From: Candidatus Mnemosynella bozhongmuii
Lineage (GTDB): Archaea > Halobacteriota > Archaeoglobi > Mnemosynellales > Mnemosynellaceae
Assembly (NCBI GenBank): GCA_014361165.1
Contig: JACIWD010000060.1
Span: 1-16,099, forward strand
Direction: 5' to 3'
Length of the DNA stretch: 16,099 bases
Of this stretch, positions 15,501-16,099 are shown one piece after another (positions within the stretch are counted from its first letter, which is position 1; each line of letters begins with the position of its first letter). A program made the position numbers and the translations under genes. Below the pieces are notes generated by a model. It had not been told where the DNA came from. It ran no database searches and was given only the letters and a program-made list of their open reading frames with translations.

Positions 15501-15814
15501 TGATATCCCATTTCCTCCCGGATCTCATAGGAAATCTCAGACAGTTCTCGAAACAGACTCTGAGATGCCCGATATGCAACACCAAATACAGAAGAGTTCC
15601 TCTCAGGGGATGCTGCCTGAAATGCGGATCCAGACTCACCCTGACGGTTCATGAGGGCTCGGTTTCAAAATACTATGAGATCTCTCTCAGAATTGCGGAT
15701 GAATTCGGTGTCTCGGAATACACAAAACAGAGGCTCAGATTGATTGGGGATGAACTCGAAGCCATGTTCAGGAATGGCAGAGCCAGGCAGGTGGATCTAA
15801 CGAGCTTCATTTGA
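12503..15814 (+). CDS. polC: DNA polymerase D large subunit DP2 (catalytic subunit)
   Basis: Catalytic subunit of PolD, 1103 residues from ATG 12503, which overlaps the upstream stop by 4 bp; GTG 12491 in the same frame is an alternative. Recognisable parts in order are [17 protein letters not shown] at the N-terminus, [20 protein letters not shown], a glycine-rich [21 protein letters not shown], a cysteine-rich zinc module at 14339-14460 (CPRC, CECG, CPSCG, CPRC), the double-psi-barrel catalytic segment with NCDGDEDC (aspartate codons 15065-15067 and 15071-15073), and a C-terminal zinc module (15566-15625). The last residues QVDLTSFI fit a PCNA-interacting (PIP) box. No intein is present, unlike in some Thermococcales and haloarchaea. 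An ORB-like sequence at 13765-13793 encodes EVPVEIRGL after the conserved [10 protein letters not shown]. The 3' end overlaps the Lrp-type gene by 8 bp. Confidence 0.97.
   Translation: [1103 protein letters not shown]
13765..13793 (+). repeat. ORB-like initiator site inside the DP2 gene; copy 2 of a perfect 29-bp repeat
   Basis: Identical over 29 bp to hef positions 5844-5872 and read in the same frame. The core TCCAGTGGAAATAAGGGGGT (13771-13790) is one mismatch from the right origin ORB. Binding by Orc1/Cdc6 is inferred from the match. Confidence 0.8.
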
Positions 15815-16099
15815 TGACCTCAAGAATTATCGAGGGACAGACCCTCAGAACTCCGGGAATCTCGGAGATCTCATCATGAATTCTGGAGAGCTCCTCTGTT
15901 GAATTTGCGAAGATCTCCATCATCAGAGCATGATCTCCAGTTGTCAGCCAGAGGGAGGCAACATTCTCAATGTTCCTCAGACTTCTTATAACTCTCCAGA
16001 GAGCCTCGGGTTCAACATCCACTCCAGTGAGAGATGCAACCATTTCCGATTTCTTGAAATCCACAACCGCTCTGTATCCAACTATTATTCCGCTCTCCT
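15807..16099 (-). CDS. Lrp/AsnC-type transcriptional regulator, N-terminus outside window
   Basis: The visible 96 residues are the C-terminal effector and oligomerisation domain (RAM) of an Lrp/AsnC protein. The frame is open to the window edge, reading GIIVGYRAVVDFKKSEMVAS, which is the junction normally found after the HTH domain. The GTG at 16064 is therefore almost certainly not the start. RAM features are MVASLTGVDVEPEALWRVI, NVASLWLTTGDHALMMEIFA and the end IPGVLRVCPSIILEV. The HTH domain and ligand specificity cannot be seen here. The stop codon lies within the DP2 3' end (8-bp tail-to-tail overlap). Confidence 0.88.
   Translation of the reverse strand, partial: ESGIIVGYRAVVDFKKSEMVASLTGVDVEPEALWRVIRSLRNIENVASLWLTTGDHALMMEIFANSTEELSRIHDEISEIPGVLRVCPSIILEVIK

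Noticed and set aside
12503..15814. Intein in the DP2 gene
   Set aside because: The protein has normal length and the conserved segments run without interruption by intein splicing or endonuclease motifs.

Overview
The window is chromosomal DNA from a euryarchaeon, most likely of the Archaeoglobales (Archaeoglobus, Ferroglobus or Geoglobus type). This rests on archaea-specific genes: both subunits of the archaeal D-family DNA polymerase, Orc1/Cdc6, the XPF-like helicase-nuclease Hef, Sec61-beta, an archaeal-type DRG GTPase, UPF0147 and an archaeal signal peptidase. TATA/BRE-like promoters, frequent leaderless starts and GGTGAT-type ribosome binding sites agree with it. The genus is an inference from protein character, since no search could be run. 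Coding density is very high; there are no tRNA or rRNA genes, CRISPR arrays, insertion sequences or inteins.

Layout. (1) 1-948: DRG-type GTPase, 5' end cut by the window edge. (2) 950-1123, minus: Sec61-beta. (3) 1160-5151: a tightly overlapping four-gene operon of metal-dependent amidohydrolase, universal stress protein, four-CBS-domain protein and glycyl-tRNA synthetase. (4) 5200-7458: hef. (5) 7423-7740, minus: zinc-ribbon protein of the Sjogren/scleroderma autoantigen 1 family. (6) 7827-8108: UPF0147. (7) 8109-8426: a replication origin, with two inverted ORB elements flanking an A+T-rich unwinding region. (8) 8427-9671: orc1/cdc6. (9) 9663-10151, minus: signal peptidase I. (10) 10240-11634: PolD small subunit DP1. 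(11) 11635-12021, minus: unrecognised small helical protein. (12) 12084-12506: PPC/DUF296-domain protein, overlapping (13) 12503-15814: PolD large subunit DP2. (14) 15807-16099, minus: Lrp/AsnC-type regulator, 5' end cut by the window edge.

How it fits together. Initiator, origin, both halves of the replicative polymerase and a fork-repair helicase-nuclease lie within about 10 kb. The most striking observation is that the origin's ORB sequence also occurs inside two protein-coding genes. A perfect 29-bp repeat, differing from the origin ORB at 1 of 20 core bases, sits in the same reading frame in hef (5844-5872) and in the DP2 gene (13765-13793). It makes two unrelated proteins share the peptide EVPVEIRGL. 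These look like extra initiator-binding sites written into replication genes on either side of the origin.

All five convergent gene pairs have a spacer of 1 bp or less, or overlap by up to 36 bp, so transcripts must end inside or antisense to the opposing gene.
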